From contig NZ_RWIR01000020.1 in the NCBI RefSeq assembly GCF_009764265.1, positions 61,001 to 125,000 of the forward strand: DNA of 64,000 nt. The letters run 5' to 3'. Each line of letters starts with the position of its first letter. Positions within the stretch are counted from its first letter, which is position 1. This document shows, one piece after another, positions 44,550 to 52,958 of the stretch. This DNA comes from Pseudomonas sp. PB101. Lineage in GTDB: Bacteria; Pseudomonadota; Gammaproteobacteria; Pseudomonadales; Pseudomonadaceae. The notes beneath the pieces were generated by a model. The model was not told the origin of the DNA, ran no database searches, and saw only the letters and a list, made by a program, of their open reading frames with translations. The translations under genes were made by a program, and so were the position numbers.

Positions 44550-45794
44550 TTGCGCTTGTTTCACACCTCCGACTGGCACCTGGGGCAAAACCTGCACGGC
44601 CAGGATCGCGATTTCGAACACGGTTGTTTTCTTGAGTGGCTGTTGCGCCAGCTGAAACTGGATCAACCGGATGTGCTGTTGATCGCCGGCGATATCTTCG
44701 ACACGGTCAATCCGCCGGTCAAAGCCCAGGAACGCCTCTACGACTTCATCGTCAGCGCCCACGAACAGCAGCCCTTGCTGACCATCGTGATGATCGCCGG
44801 CAACCACGATTCCGGTTCACGGATCGAACTGCCGGCGCCGTTGATGCGGCGCTTGCGCACTCATGCGCTCGGTCGTGTGTTGTGGCTGGATGACGGGCAA
44901 CTGGACGCCGAGCGCTTGTTGTTACCGCTGCCCAATGCCAAGGGTAAAACGGTCGCCTGGTGCCTGGCGTTGCCGTTCCTGCGCCCTGCCGAAGTCACCG
45001 GCGCGCATCTGGGTGACAACTACCTGCGCGGCATTGGACAGGTCCACGAGTGGCTGATCGAGGCCGCCAACGCCAAGCGCAAGAAAGGCCAGGCACTGAT
45101 CGCCATCAGCCACGCGCACATGGCCGGCGGCTCGGTGTCGGAAGACTCCGAGCGCAGCCTGATCATCGGCAACGCCGAAGCCCTGCCCGCCAGCCTGTTC
45201 GGGCCGAGCATCAGCTATGTCGCCCTCGGTCATTTGCATAAGCCGCAGAAGGTCAACGGCGAGGAGCGCATCCGCTACAGCGGCTCGCCGATTCCGCTGT
45301 CGTTCTCCGAGATCGGCTATCAGCACCAGATCCTCGACATCAAGCTCGACGGCGAAACCCTGGTCAGCGTCGAGCCGAAACTGATCCCCCGTGCCGTCAA
45401 CCTGCAACGCATCGGCCCAGCGCCGTTGAGCGAGATCCTGCTGCAACTGGCGGACCTGCCGAACATCGACCTGTTGGCCGACATCCAGCGCCAGCCGTGG
45501 TTGGAGGTGCGGGTGCGCCTCGACGAGCCTCAGCCCGACCTGCGCAATCAGGTTGAAACCGCCCTGCAAGGCAAGGCCGTGCGCCTGGTGCGCATCGCCG
45601 CCGAGTACGCCGGCAACGGCGGACGGGACGGGGCCGACGAAGGCAGCGCGCTGATCGAACTGGACCAGCTCACGCCGCAGGAACTGTTCAGCCGTGCCTG
45701 GCAGGACAACTACGGCAGCGAGGTCGACGAGCAGACCCTCAAGGACTTTGCCGAGCTGTTGCAGGACGTGCAGATGGAGAGCGAACAGCCATGA
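44550..45794 (+). CDS. sbcD: SbcD, nuclease subunit of SbcCD
   Basis: A 414-residue Mre11-type nuclease acting on DNA hairpins and blocked double-strand ends. Metal ligands are visible: SDWHLGQ, AGDIFDT, GNHDSG, SHAHMAG and LGHLHKPQ. Start is TTG at 44550 (translated MRLFHTSDWHLGQ), with GGAG about 9 bases upstream; there is no closer ATG. The stop overlaps the sbcC start (ATGA). Confidence 0.95.
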   Translation: MRLFHTSDWHLGQNLHGQDRDFEHGCFLEWLLRQLKLDQPDVLLIAGDIFDTVNPPVKAQERLYDFIVSAHEQQPLLTIVMIAGNHDSGSRIELPAPLMRRLRTHALGRVLWLDDGQLDAERLLLPLPNAKGKTVAWCLALPFLRPAEVTGAHLGDNYLRGIGQVHEWLIEAANAKRKKGQALIAISHAHMAGGSVSEDSERSLIIGNAEALPASLFGPSISYVALGHLHKPQKVNGEERIRYSGSPIPLSFSEIGYQHQILDIKLDGETLVSVEPKLIPRAVNLQRIGPAPLSEILLQLADLPNIDLLADIQRQPWLEVRVRLDEPQPDLRNQVETALQGKAVRLVRIAAEYAGNGGRDGADEGSALIELDQLTPQELFSRAWQDNYGSEVDEQTLKDFAELLQDVQMESEQP

Positions 45795-48700
45795 AAATCC
45801 TTGCGATCCGCCTGAAAAACCTCGCCTCGCTGGCCGGGCCGTTTGAAATCGATTTCACCGCTGAACCCCTGGCCAGTGCCGGGTTGTTCGCCATTACCGG
45901 CCCCACCGGCGCCGGCAAAAGCACTTTGCTCGATGCATTGTGCCTGGCGCTGTTTGGCGCCGTACCGCGCCTGAACAACACCGGCCGCGACGCCAAGGTG
46001 CCGGACGCCGATGGTGAAATCGGCACCGGCGACCCGCGCACCCTGCTGCGTCGCGGCACGGGCGAAGGTTATGCCGAAGTGGATTTCGTCGGCGTCGACG
46101 GCCGCCGCTACCGCGCGCGCTGGGAAGCCAATCGCGCCAGGGAAAAGGCCGGCGGCAAGCTGCAGGCCAGCCGCCAGAGCTTGCGCGACATCGATCAGGA
46201 TCAATTGCTCGCCAGCCAGAAAGGCGAATACAAGGCTCAGCTCGAAGCCGCGCTGGGCCTGAATTTCGAACAGTTCACCCGCGCCGTGCTGCTGGCGCAA
46301 AGCGAGTTCAGCGCTTTCCTCAAGGCCGACGACAACGACCGCAGCGAACTGCTGGAAAAACTCACCGACACGGCGCTCTATACGCGCCTCGGTCGTCGTG
46401 CCTTCGACAAGACCAAGGAGGCCCGCGAGGCACACAAGCTGCTGCAGGATCAGGCCAGCGGAGTGACGCCGCTGTCGCCCGAAGCCCGTGCGGAACTGGA
46501 TGAGCGTTTCAACCAGGCGCAGCAGCAGCTCAAGACCCAACAAGCACAGCTCAAGCAGTTTGAACTGCAGGACACCTGGCTCAAGGACCTGCGTCGCCTG
46601 CAAGACGAGCATCTGGCCGCGACCGAGCAACTGCAATCGGCGCAGAGCCACTGGCAAGCCCTGACCAGTGAGCGCTTGCGGCTCACCCGCCTCGAACAAC
46701 TCGCCCCGCAACGTCACCAGTTCGCCCGTAAAGCCGAGGTCGACGCGCTGCTGACACCCTTGGCGGCGCATATTACCCGGCATGCGCAGCAACATGGCGA
46801 ACTCGGCGAGCGTCAGGCGCAGCTTGAGCAAAAGCTCAGCGCCGCCCGGATCGCCTTGAGCGAAGCGCAACAACTGCAAACCACCAGCGCGCCGTTGCTG
46901 CGCCAGGCCTTCGAAGCGCAAAGCACCCTCGCCCGCCTTGCCAAGGACACCGCCCTCAGTGCCGAAGCCAGGCAACAGGCGCAACAGGCCTGCACCCAGG
47001 GCCAGGGCACGATTCAGACCTTGCTCGATCAGCAAGCCCGTGGCGCTGAGGACTTGCAGCGAATCGCCACCGGACTGGAGCAAAGCACCCATCTGGCTCC
47101 GTTGAGCGATGCCTGGAATGCCTACCGTGATCGCCTGCAACAGTTGATGCTGATCGGCAATCGACTGAATCAGGGCCAGGCCGAACTGGCCAGCCTCGAA
47201 CAAAACGCCGCGAGCACCGAACAAGCGCTCACCACGCAGAAGCAACAACTGGAGGTGCTGTTCAAGGAGGCCGGCGCCGAACCGGACGCTGTCGCCGAGC
47301 AGATCGGCATTCTGGGCAGTCTGTTGCAGGACAACCGCAAGCAACTGCGCGCCGTCGAAGACCTTGCACGCCTGTGGGCCAGCCAGCAGGACCTGGACAA
47401 ACGCGGTGCCGAGTTGCAACAGCGCCAGCTCACCGCACAACAGGAGCGCGAACGCCTGACCCAGGACGGGGTCAAGGCCAAGGCTGACCTGAGCGTTGCC
47501 GAACAGACCCTCAACGTCACGCGCGAACTGCTGGAGCGCCAGCGTCTGGCGCGCAGTGCCAGTGTCGAAGAGCTGCGCGCGCAGCTGCAGGACGATCAGC
47601 CATGCCCGGTCTGCGGCAGCAACGAACATCCGTATCATCAGCCAGAAGCCCTGCTGCAGAGCCTCGGCCGTTTTGATGAAAGCGAGCAGGCCAACGCGCA
47701 GAAGGCCGTCGACCTGCTCAAGGAAAAACTCACCGACCTGCGCGCCGAAGTCGGCGGGCTGATCGCCCAGCAAAAGGAACTGCTGCAACAGCAGGAGCAT
47801 CTGGCGACCCAGCAGCAAGCCATCGCCCCAAGTCTGGAAGCGCATCCGCTGGCGACCCAACTGCTGAATCAGGATGCCGCTAAACGCGATGCCTGGCTCA
47901 TCCAGCAAAACAGTCAGCTCAACCAGAGCATCAGCCAGGACGAGCAACGCCAGAGCGCGCTGCTCACCCTGCAACAGGACGCCGCACGCCTGACCCAGCA
48001 ACTGCGTCATGCCGAAAGCGCGCACCAGCAAGCGGCCCAGCACCTGAGCAATCAACAGCGCGAACTGAACAATGATCGCCAGCGCCTGGACGAAGAGCTC
48101 GGCGCATTCGCCAACCTGTTACCGGCCGATACCCTGCAAGCACTGCGCGTCGAGCCGGCCGCGACTTTCATGCAGCTCGACCGACAGATCGCCGAGCGCC
48201 TGGCGCAACTCGAGCAACAGAAGGAAGAACTGGCCGAGCAGCAGCAGCGCCAGCAAAATCTGGAGAAGGAGCAGGATCGCCAGCAAAGCCGCGTGCAGCA
48301 GTCGCACGCCGCCGAACAGCAATTCGCCGGGCTGGCCGAGCAGCAACAGGCGAGCCAGCACACCCTCGGGCAACTACTCGGCGAACACAGCAGCGCCGAG
48401 CACTGGCAACAGCAACTGGAACAGGCTGTGGAACAGGCACGCAGCGCCGAAACCGGTACGGCACAGACGCTGCAAAGCGTGCTCACGCAGTCCGTGCAAA
48501 TCGCCGCCGAACTCAAGGCCCAACAAGAGCGTATGCACGCACTGGAAGGCGAAGAGCGTGACCTGTCCGGGAAAATCGGTGACTGGCGTGCCCGCCATCC
48601 CGAGCTGGATGACGGCGGCCTCGAAGACCTGTTGCGCGTCGACGACACCCAGGTCAGCGAACTGCGCCAGCAATTGCAGGACAGCGAAAAAGCCATCGAA

Positions 48701-49432
48701 CAGGCCAAGGTATTGGTGCAGGAGCGGGACAAGCGCCTGGTCGCTCATCAGGCACAGCACAACGGCAACCTCGATGCCGAGCAGTTGGCCAGTGCGCTGG
48801 CCGACCTGCAAAACCTCGCCGCCACCAGCGAGCAACACTGCGCCGAACTGCGCGCCGAACAGACCGAAGATCAACGCCGGCAGAATGCCAACCAGGCCCT
48901 GGCCCAGCAGATTGCCAACGCCTACACCGAGTATCAACGCTGGGCGCGCCTGAATGCGTTGATCGGCTCCGCCACCGGCGACACCTTCCGCAAGATCGCC
49001 CAGGCCTACAACCTCGACCTTCTGGTGCACCACGCCAACGTGCAACTGCGCCAGCTGGTGCGCCGCTATCGCCTCAAGCGCGGCGGCAGCATGCTCGGTT
49101 TGCTGGTGATGGACACGGAGATGGGCGACGAACTGCGCTCGGTGCACTCGCTGTCCGGTGGCGAGACCTTCCTGGTCTCGCTGGCACTGGCCCTCGGCTT
49201 GGCGTCGATGGCGTCGAGCACGCTGAAAATCGAGTCGCTGTTCATCGACGAAGGCTTCGGCAGCCTCGATCCGGAATCCCTGCAACTGGCCATGGACGCC
49301 CTCGACGGCTTGCAGGCCCAGGGCCGCAAGGTCGCGGTGATTTCCCACGTACAGGAAATGCATGAACGGATTCCGGTGCAGATCCAGGTCCGTCGCCAGG
49401 GCAACGGCCTGAGCACCCTGGAGGTGAAATGA
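45791..49432 (+). CDS. sbcC: SbcC, ATPase subunit of SbcCD
   Basis: A 1213-residue Rad50/SMC-type ATPase: Walker A ITGPTGAGKST (about 35-45), long coiled coils rich in Gln, Leu, Glu and Ala, zinc hook CPVCGSNEHP near residue 603, signature SLSGGETFLVSLALA near 1120, and Walker B SLFIDEGFGSLD. It complexes with SbcD for DNA end processing. It overlaps sbcD upstream and the GST gene downstream by 4 bases each. Confidence 0.95.
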   Translation: MKILAIRLKNLASLAGPFEIDFTAEPLASAGLFAITGPTGAGKSTLLDALCLALFGAVPRLNNTGRDAKVPDADGEIGTGDPRTLLRRGTGEGYAEVDFVGVDGRRYRARWEANRAREKAGGKLQASRQSLRDIDQDQLLASQKGEYKAQLEAALGLNFEQFTRAVLLAQSEFSAFLKADDNDRSELLEKLTDTALYTRLGRRAFDKTKEAREAHKLLQDQASGVTPLSPEARAELDERFNQAQQQLKTQQAQLKQFELQDTWLKDLRRLQDEHLAATEQLQSAQSHWQALTSERLRLTRLEQLAPQRHQFARKAEVDALLTPLAAHITRHAQQHGELGERQAQLEQKLSAARIALSEAQQLQTTSAPLLRQAFEAQSTLARLAKDTALSAEARQQAQQACTQGQGTIQTLLDQQARGAEDLQRIATGLEQSTHLAPLSDAWNAYRDRLQQLMLIGNRLNQGQAELASLEQNAASTEQALTTQKQQLEVLFKEAGAEPDAVAEQIGILGSLLQDNRKQLRAVEDLARLWASQQDLDKRGAELQQRQLTAQQERERLTQDGVKAKADLSVAEQTLNVTRELLERQRLARSASVEELRAQLQDDQPCPVCGSNEHPYHQPEALLQSLGRFDESEQANAQKAVDLLKEKLTDLRAEVGGLIAQQKELLQQQEHLATQQQAIAPSLEAHPLATQLLNQDAAKRDAWLIQQNSQLNQSISQDEQRQSALLTLQQDAARLTQQLRHAESAHQQAAQHLSNQQRELNNDRQRLDEELGAFANLLPADTLQALRVEPAATFMQLDRQIAERLAQLEQQKEELAEQQQRQQNLEKEQDRQQSRVQQSHAAEQQFAGLAEQQQASQHTLGQLLGEHSSAEHWQQQLEQAVEQARSAETGTAQTLQSVLTQSVQIAAELKAQQERMHALEGEERDLSGKIGDWRARHPELDDGGLEDLLRVDDTQVSELRQQLQDSEKAIEQAKVLVQERDKRLVAHQAQHNGNLDAEQLASALADLQNLAATSEQHCAELRAEQTEDQRRQNANQALAQQIANAYTEYQRWARLNALIGSATGDTFRKIAQAYNLDLLVHHANVQLRQLVRRYRLKRGGSMLGLLVMDTEMGDELRSVHSLSGGETFLVSLALALGLASMASSTLKIESLFIDEGFGSLDPESLQLAMDALDGLQAQGRKVAVISHVQEMHERIPVQIQVRRQGNGLSTLEVK

Positions 49433-50025
49433 ACACGCTGTACTCCTTCCGCCGCTGCCCATACGCCATGCGTGCACGCATGGCCCTGCGTTATTCGGGC
49501 GTGGCCGTGGACATCGTCGAAGTCAGCCTGAAAGCCAAGCCCGCCGAGATGCTCGCGCTGTCGGGCAAAGGCACGGTGCCAGTGCTGAGCGCCGATGGCC
49601 GGGTGATCGACGAAAGCCTCGACATCATGCGCTGGGCGCTGGCACAGAATGATCCGCAGGACTGGCTGCTCAAGGATGATCCTGACGCAGCGGCGCAAAT
49701 CGCCCCGCTGATCGAGCAGAACGACCAGGTGTTCAAGCTGCACTTGAATCGCTACAAGTACGCCGAGCGTTATCCCGAGCAGCCGATGGAGGTTTATCGT
49801 GGTGAGGGCGAGGTGTTTTTGCGAAGGCTGGAGGCGTTGCTGGAGGGACGCGACTACTTGCTGGCCGATCATCCAAGCCTGGCCGACGTGGCGTTGATGC
49901 CCTTCGTACGGCAGTTTGCGCATGTGGACCGCGAGTGGTTCGGGCAGACGCCTTACCTGCGTTTGCAGGCATGGCTACAGCGGCTTTTGGAGTCGGAACT
50001 GTTCACATCGATCATGAAGAAATAA
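49429..50025 (+). CDS. glutathione S-transferase-like protein
   Basis: A 198-residue protein with a thioredoxin-fold N-terminus carrying CPYA at residues 10-13 (glutaredoxin-like) and SGKGTVPVLSADGRVIDES, and a helical C-terminal domain with HPSLADVALMPFVRQF. Omega-class-like GST or glutathione-dependent reductase. It overlaps sbcC by ATGA, so it is cotranscribed; a link to DNA repair is not evident. Confidence 0.9.
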   Translation: MNTLYSFRRCPYAMRARMALRYSGVAVDIVEVSLKAKPAEMLALSGKGTVPVLSADGRVIDESLDIMRWALAQNDPQDWLLKDDPDAAAQIAPLIEQNDQVFKLHLNRYKYAERYPEQPMEVYRGEGEVFLRRLEALLEGRDYLLADHPSLADVALMPFVRQFAHVDREWFGQTPYLRLQAWLQRLLESELFTSIMKK

Positions 50026-50030
50026 CTCCC

Positions 50031-50119
50031 CCTGTAGGAGCCGGCTTGCTGGCGATGGAGTGTCAGTTGACGTTGTGGTGCCTGACACACCATCGCCAGC
50101 AAGCCGGCTCCTACAAGGG
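50031..50119. repeat. REPIN, cggc-arm type
   Basis: Arms CCTGTAGGAGCCGGCTTGCT and AGCAAGCCGGCTCCTACAAGG across 88 bases, between the GST gene and the convergent small gene. Confidence 0.92.
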
Positions 50120-50138
50120 TCAGCGGTGTGTCGAGGAT

Positions 50139-50396
50139 TCAGGCCAGCACCCCACACATGCCGATGGCCGAGCAATCCACCTGGAATGGACCAAACGCCA
50201 CACCCTCACTCCTGACCGGCGGATTGCCGGCCAGCAGCCCCATGGCCTTGGCGGTCTCGATATTGCGTGCAATGTTATGGTTGGCCTCCATGGCACGGGC
50301 CACACCGCCTATCGAGCCTTGCCCGATCCCCAGCAAGGAAAAGCCATTGGTGATGAATGCCAGGAAGGCGATGATCAAAAGCTTGCACCCTTTCAT
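50139..50396 (-). CDS. small secreted or membrane protein of unknown function
   Basis: An 85-residue protein with a hydrophobic N-terminus (LLIIAFLAFITNGFSLLGIG) and a polar C-terminus (SEGVAFGPFQVDCSAIGMCG) that has two cysteines. Its start overlaps the preceding gene by ATGA. No family recognised. Confidence 0.65.
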   Translation of the reverse strand: MKGCKLLIIAFLAFITNGFSLLGIGQGSIGGVARAMEANHNIARNIETAKAMGLLAGNPPVRSEGVAFGPFQVDCSAIGMCGVLA

Positions 50397-50605
50397 GCGC
50401 CGGCGACTCCTGCGAGTTCAGCCTGTTCAGCGCTCGCGTTTTGCGCGCGGTGTTCAAACTGGATACCGGGATGAGCGACCTGGATCGGTGCTTCGAAGGT
50501 GAATTGCGATTGGGCCGAGAGGCTGACCACCAGCACCATGGCAAGGTACAGACCGATCGCCACATAGGCGCCGTGTTTGGCAGAAGTGAGAATTGCGCTG
50601 GCCAT
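50393..50605 (-). CDS. small single-pass membrane protein
   Basis: A 70-residue protein with one hydrophobic helix (GAYVAIGLYLAMVLVVSLSA) and a polar tail. It overlaps the 85-residue gene downstream, so the two are translated together. No family recognised. Confidence 0.65.
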   Translation of the reverse strand: MASAILTSAKHGAYVAIGLYLAMVLVVSLSAQSQFTFEAPIQVAHPGIQFEHRAQNASAEQAELAGVAGA

Positions 50606-50720
50606 GATGTTCTCCGCAGGCGTGTTTCAATGCCCACAGAATCGATCAAAAAAGCCTGGGTAACCACTCAGGGATATCCATAGTGACCATCAGCTTCGTT
50701 GATCATTGAACCAGACTATT

Positions 50721-50846
50721 TCAGTCTTCAATAAAACTCATCAAGCGCTCGCGCGCAGCCTCAGGTTCACTGGAAACAGCGTCCGCTGCCGACAGAATCG
50801 GGGTCGAATAGAGAAACAGAAGAACCAATGCCAGACGCGTCACCAT
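50721..50846 (-). CDS. small exported peptide
   Basis: A 41-residue frame (MVTRLALVLLFLYSTPILSA then ADAVSSEPEAARERLMSFIED) with a typical Sec signal peptide and an acidic mature part of about 20 residues. AAGGA lies about 9 bases before the ATG. It is upstream of and in the same orientation as the two small genes above. Too short for the usual open-frame cutoffs. Confidence 0.55.
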   Translation of the reverse strand: MVTRLALVLLFLYSTPILSAADAVSSEPEAARERLMSFIED

Positions 50847-50957
50847 GCTGCCGATCCTTGCCGTGAGGAGGAGTCAAAAAATCAGCGTCAATTTAAACCT
50901 GCGGCAATGTGATATCAAGCGCGACGTTGATGGCAAACTGATACTGTCGCGAATGCG

Positions 50958-51033
50958 TTATGCAGGAGCGACATCACTCTGATCGTTTTCAACACAAGTG
51001 CTGTCGATCATCAGTGACTTCGCTCCTGCATAA
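50958..51033. repeat. degenerate REP-like inverted repeat
   Basis: TTATGCAGGAGCGACATCACT pairs roughly with AGTGACTTCGCTCCTGCATAA, a 21-base imperfect inverted repeat about 76 bases across. It resembles REPINs but with a longer, different stem. Confidence 0.6.
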
Positions 51034-51049
51034 AGGCAGGGATAACCGC

Positions 51050-51229
51050 TCAGGCTTGGGTTTTGTGATCCAGCGCGGCGTAGAAGTTGGCGCTTTGTTG
51101 CAGGTATTTCTGGGTGTAGCTCTGGGTGTGGGCTTTTCTGTCGCTGATTTCGCTGTTGGCACTGGCTGGCAGCGCAACGGTGGCGGAGATGGCGGAAGCG
51201 GCGATGACAGAGAAGATGTTGAAGTTCAT
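51050..51229 (-). CDS. small exported protein
   Basis: A 59-residue protein with signal peptide (IFSVIAASAISATVALPASA) and a short mature part with SYTQKYLQQSANFYAALDHK. AGGAATACCGCC precedes the ATG at 51229. I do not recognise a family; its lone setting between two repeats suggests it is independent. Confidence 0.62.
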   Translation of the reverse strand: MNFNIFSVIAASAISATVALPASANSEISDRKAHTQSYTQKYLQQSANFYAALDHKTQA

Positions 51230-51357
51230 GGCGGTATTCCTCGGATTCAGTTGGCTTGCTTGCCCGGTGGGGCCGTGAAGCAAACTTACGCCTCGAGGGT
51301 CCGTGCCTTGAAATGCTTTGTAGCAGTACCAAATATCAGCGTCATTGATAAAAGCAG

Positions 51358-51382
51358 GCAGGCCCCATCAACCGGGGCCTGC
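51358..51382 (-). terminator. terminator of the beta-propeller gene
   Basis: Stem CAGGCCCC / GGGGCCTG plus one more pair, loop of 7, followed on the minus strand by a T-rich stretch (CTGCTTTTATC). It ends 4 bases before the stop codon of the minus-strand gene. Confidence 0.75.
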
Positions 51383-51385
51383 GGC

Positions 51386-52555
51386 TTATTGACGCGGTAG
51401 AAACTTCAGATCGCTCGGGGCGTCCATCGGCAGTTTTTGTACCGTTTTGCCCAGCAGACCGGTCCTGGCATCGCGTTCGACGACGACAATCTGGTTGCTC
51501 TTCTGGTTGGCGATCAACAGGAATTTACCGCTCGGATCGAGGCTGAATTCCCGCGGATGATCGCCCTCCACCGCCCGGCGTTGCAGTTCCTTGAGGTGGC
51601 CGGTGGCCGGATCGATGGCAAACACCAGCAGTTGATTGGCCGTGCCACGGTTGCTGACGTAGAGGAACTTGCCATCAGCCGAGGTATGCAACGCCGCCGC
51701 AGCCTTGTCTGTAACCGGCTGCCCGGCGGCCAGATCGACCATTTGCGTCCGCTCGAGCTTGCCGTCGTGGTAATCGAACACCGCTACTTGCGCGCTCATT
51801 TCCATGGTCAGCCAGGCGTGTTTGCCATCGGCGCTGAACAACAGGTGACGCGGCCCACTGCCGGGCGGCAGCTGTACGAATGCCGGGGTGGCCGGGGTCA
51901 ACGGCAGCTGTGGATTTGCCTTGGGGTCGAAACGGTAGGCAAACACCTTGTCGGCGCCCAGGTCGTTGGAGAACACGTACCTGCCGTCCGGCGACGGGAT
52001 GGTCGAATGAACGTGGGCCGAGGCCTGGCGCTCGGGATTGACCCGGCTCGCCGGGTGGCTGCTCATCTGCACCACGGGCATGAGCCGGCCATCGGCCGCC
52101 ACCGGCAAGACCGCAAGGGTACCGCCCGGGTCTTCGGCCACCGAATAATTGCTGACAAACAAATGGCTGCCATCGGCGCTGAGGCTGGAGTGGGTCGGCT
52201 CGTTGCCAAGGCTTTGCACCTGACTGATCAGGCTCAGCGCATGGGTCTTGGGATCGATCGAGAAACTGCTGACGCGCCCGACCGGATCAGCCTGGCCCGG
52301 GCCGTTTTCGTTGACCACGAACAGATGGCGCTGGTCCTTCGACAGGGTCAGCCACGACGGGTTTTCGCTCTTGATCACTTGCAGGGGGCTGGCATCGATC
52401 TGCCCGGTGCCGCTGTTGAACGCCAGGCGGTAGATGCCCTGGCTTTGACCGGCGGTGTAGGAGCCGACGAGCAGTTGATAGACGTCGGCGGATGCGGCCT
52501 GGACGCCCATGGCGCCGATGCTGCCGGCCATCAACAGTGGCCAGAGGTTACGCAT
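51386..52555 (-). CDS. periplasmic lactonase-family beta-propeller protein
   Basis: A 389-residue protein with a signal peptide (LMAGSIGAMGVQAASADV) and seven-bladed propeller repeats (VYQLLVGSYTAGQSQGIYRL; TLSKDQRHLFVVNENG; GSHLFVSNYS). It resembles 6-phosphogluconolactonase (Pgl)-type and 'lactonase family' proteins, but it is exported, so a carbohydrate lactone or other extracellular substrate is more likely than the cytosolic pentose-phosphate one. The ATG at 52555 overlaps the upstream gene by 8 bases. Confidence 0.85.
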   Translation of the reverse strand: MRNLWPLLMAGSIGAMGVQAASADVYQLLVGSYTAGQSQGIYRLAFNSGTGQIDASPLQVIKSENPSWLTLSKDQRHLFVVNENGPGQADPVGRVSSFSIDPKTHALSLISQVQSLGNEPTHSSLSADGSHLFVSNYSVAEDPGGTLAVLPVAADGRLMPVVQMSSHPASRVNPERQASAHVHSTIPSPDGRYVFSNDLGADKVFAYRFDPKANPQLPLTPATPAFVQLPPGSGPRHLLFSADGKHAWLTMEMSAQVAVFDYHDGKLERTQMVDLAAGQPVTDKAAAALHTSADGKFLYVSNRGTANQLLVFAIDPATGHLKELQRRAVEGDHPREFSLDPSGKFLLIANQKSNQIVVVERDARTGLLGKTVQKLPMDAPSDLKFLPRQ

Positions 52556-52844
52556 CGTCCTGGTCGTCATCTTCGTTGTCACCACTGACGACATCGCCCA
52601 GGCACACCAGACGGTGTTCGCCCGAGCCACCCGTGATCACCCAGCTTTGCAGCGTGGCATCGAAGGTCGCGGCCTGGATCTGCGCCGGAGTGAACTCCCA
52701 GTGTTTGGCCGCACGGCCATCCATGCATTCAATGTGTAGATTATCGAACTCGTCGAGGGAGAATTCGAAGGCATGCAGTCCGTCGATTTCCACCATTCCG
52801 CAGTGTTCGAGGGCATTGAGCAAGGTGTCGGTTGGGGCAGTCAT
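52548..52844 (-). CDS. DUF5629-like protein
   Basis: A 98-residue acidic soluble protein (MTAPTDTLLNALEHCGMVEI ... AQIQAATFDATLQSWVI) ending in an Asp-rich tail (NEDDDQDDA). It resembles a small Pseudomonas family. The ATG at 52844 is chosen; upstream codons have no ribosome-binding site. It is cotranscribed with the beta-propeller gene. Function unknown. Confidence 0.7.
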   Translation of the reverse strand: MTAPTDTLLNALEHCGMVEIDGLHAFEFSLDEFDNLHIECMDGRAAKHWEFTPAQIQAATFDATLQSWVITGGSGEHRLVCLGDVVSGDNEDDDQDDA

Positions 52845-52911
52845 GGCAATCAGTCTTTGGATGGGAAAAACGCAATGATAGCTCATGCACCCAAACAGGG
52901 TTTCACACATA

Positions 52912-52944
52912 CCTGCAGGAGTTGGCTTGCCAGCTCCCACAGGG
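52912..52944. repeat. collapsed REP copy
   Basis: CTGCAGGAGTTGGCTTGCCA directly followed by GCTCCCACAGGG: two half arms without the usual spacer, as if a REPIN lost its middle. Confidence 0.6.
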
Positions 52945-52958
52945 ATTGGGTCTGCCTG

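Noticed and set aside
45710..48055. A 781-codon minus-strand frame opposite sbcC
   Set aside because: It is the antisense of the SbcC coiled coil and is very rich in Leu and Gln.
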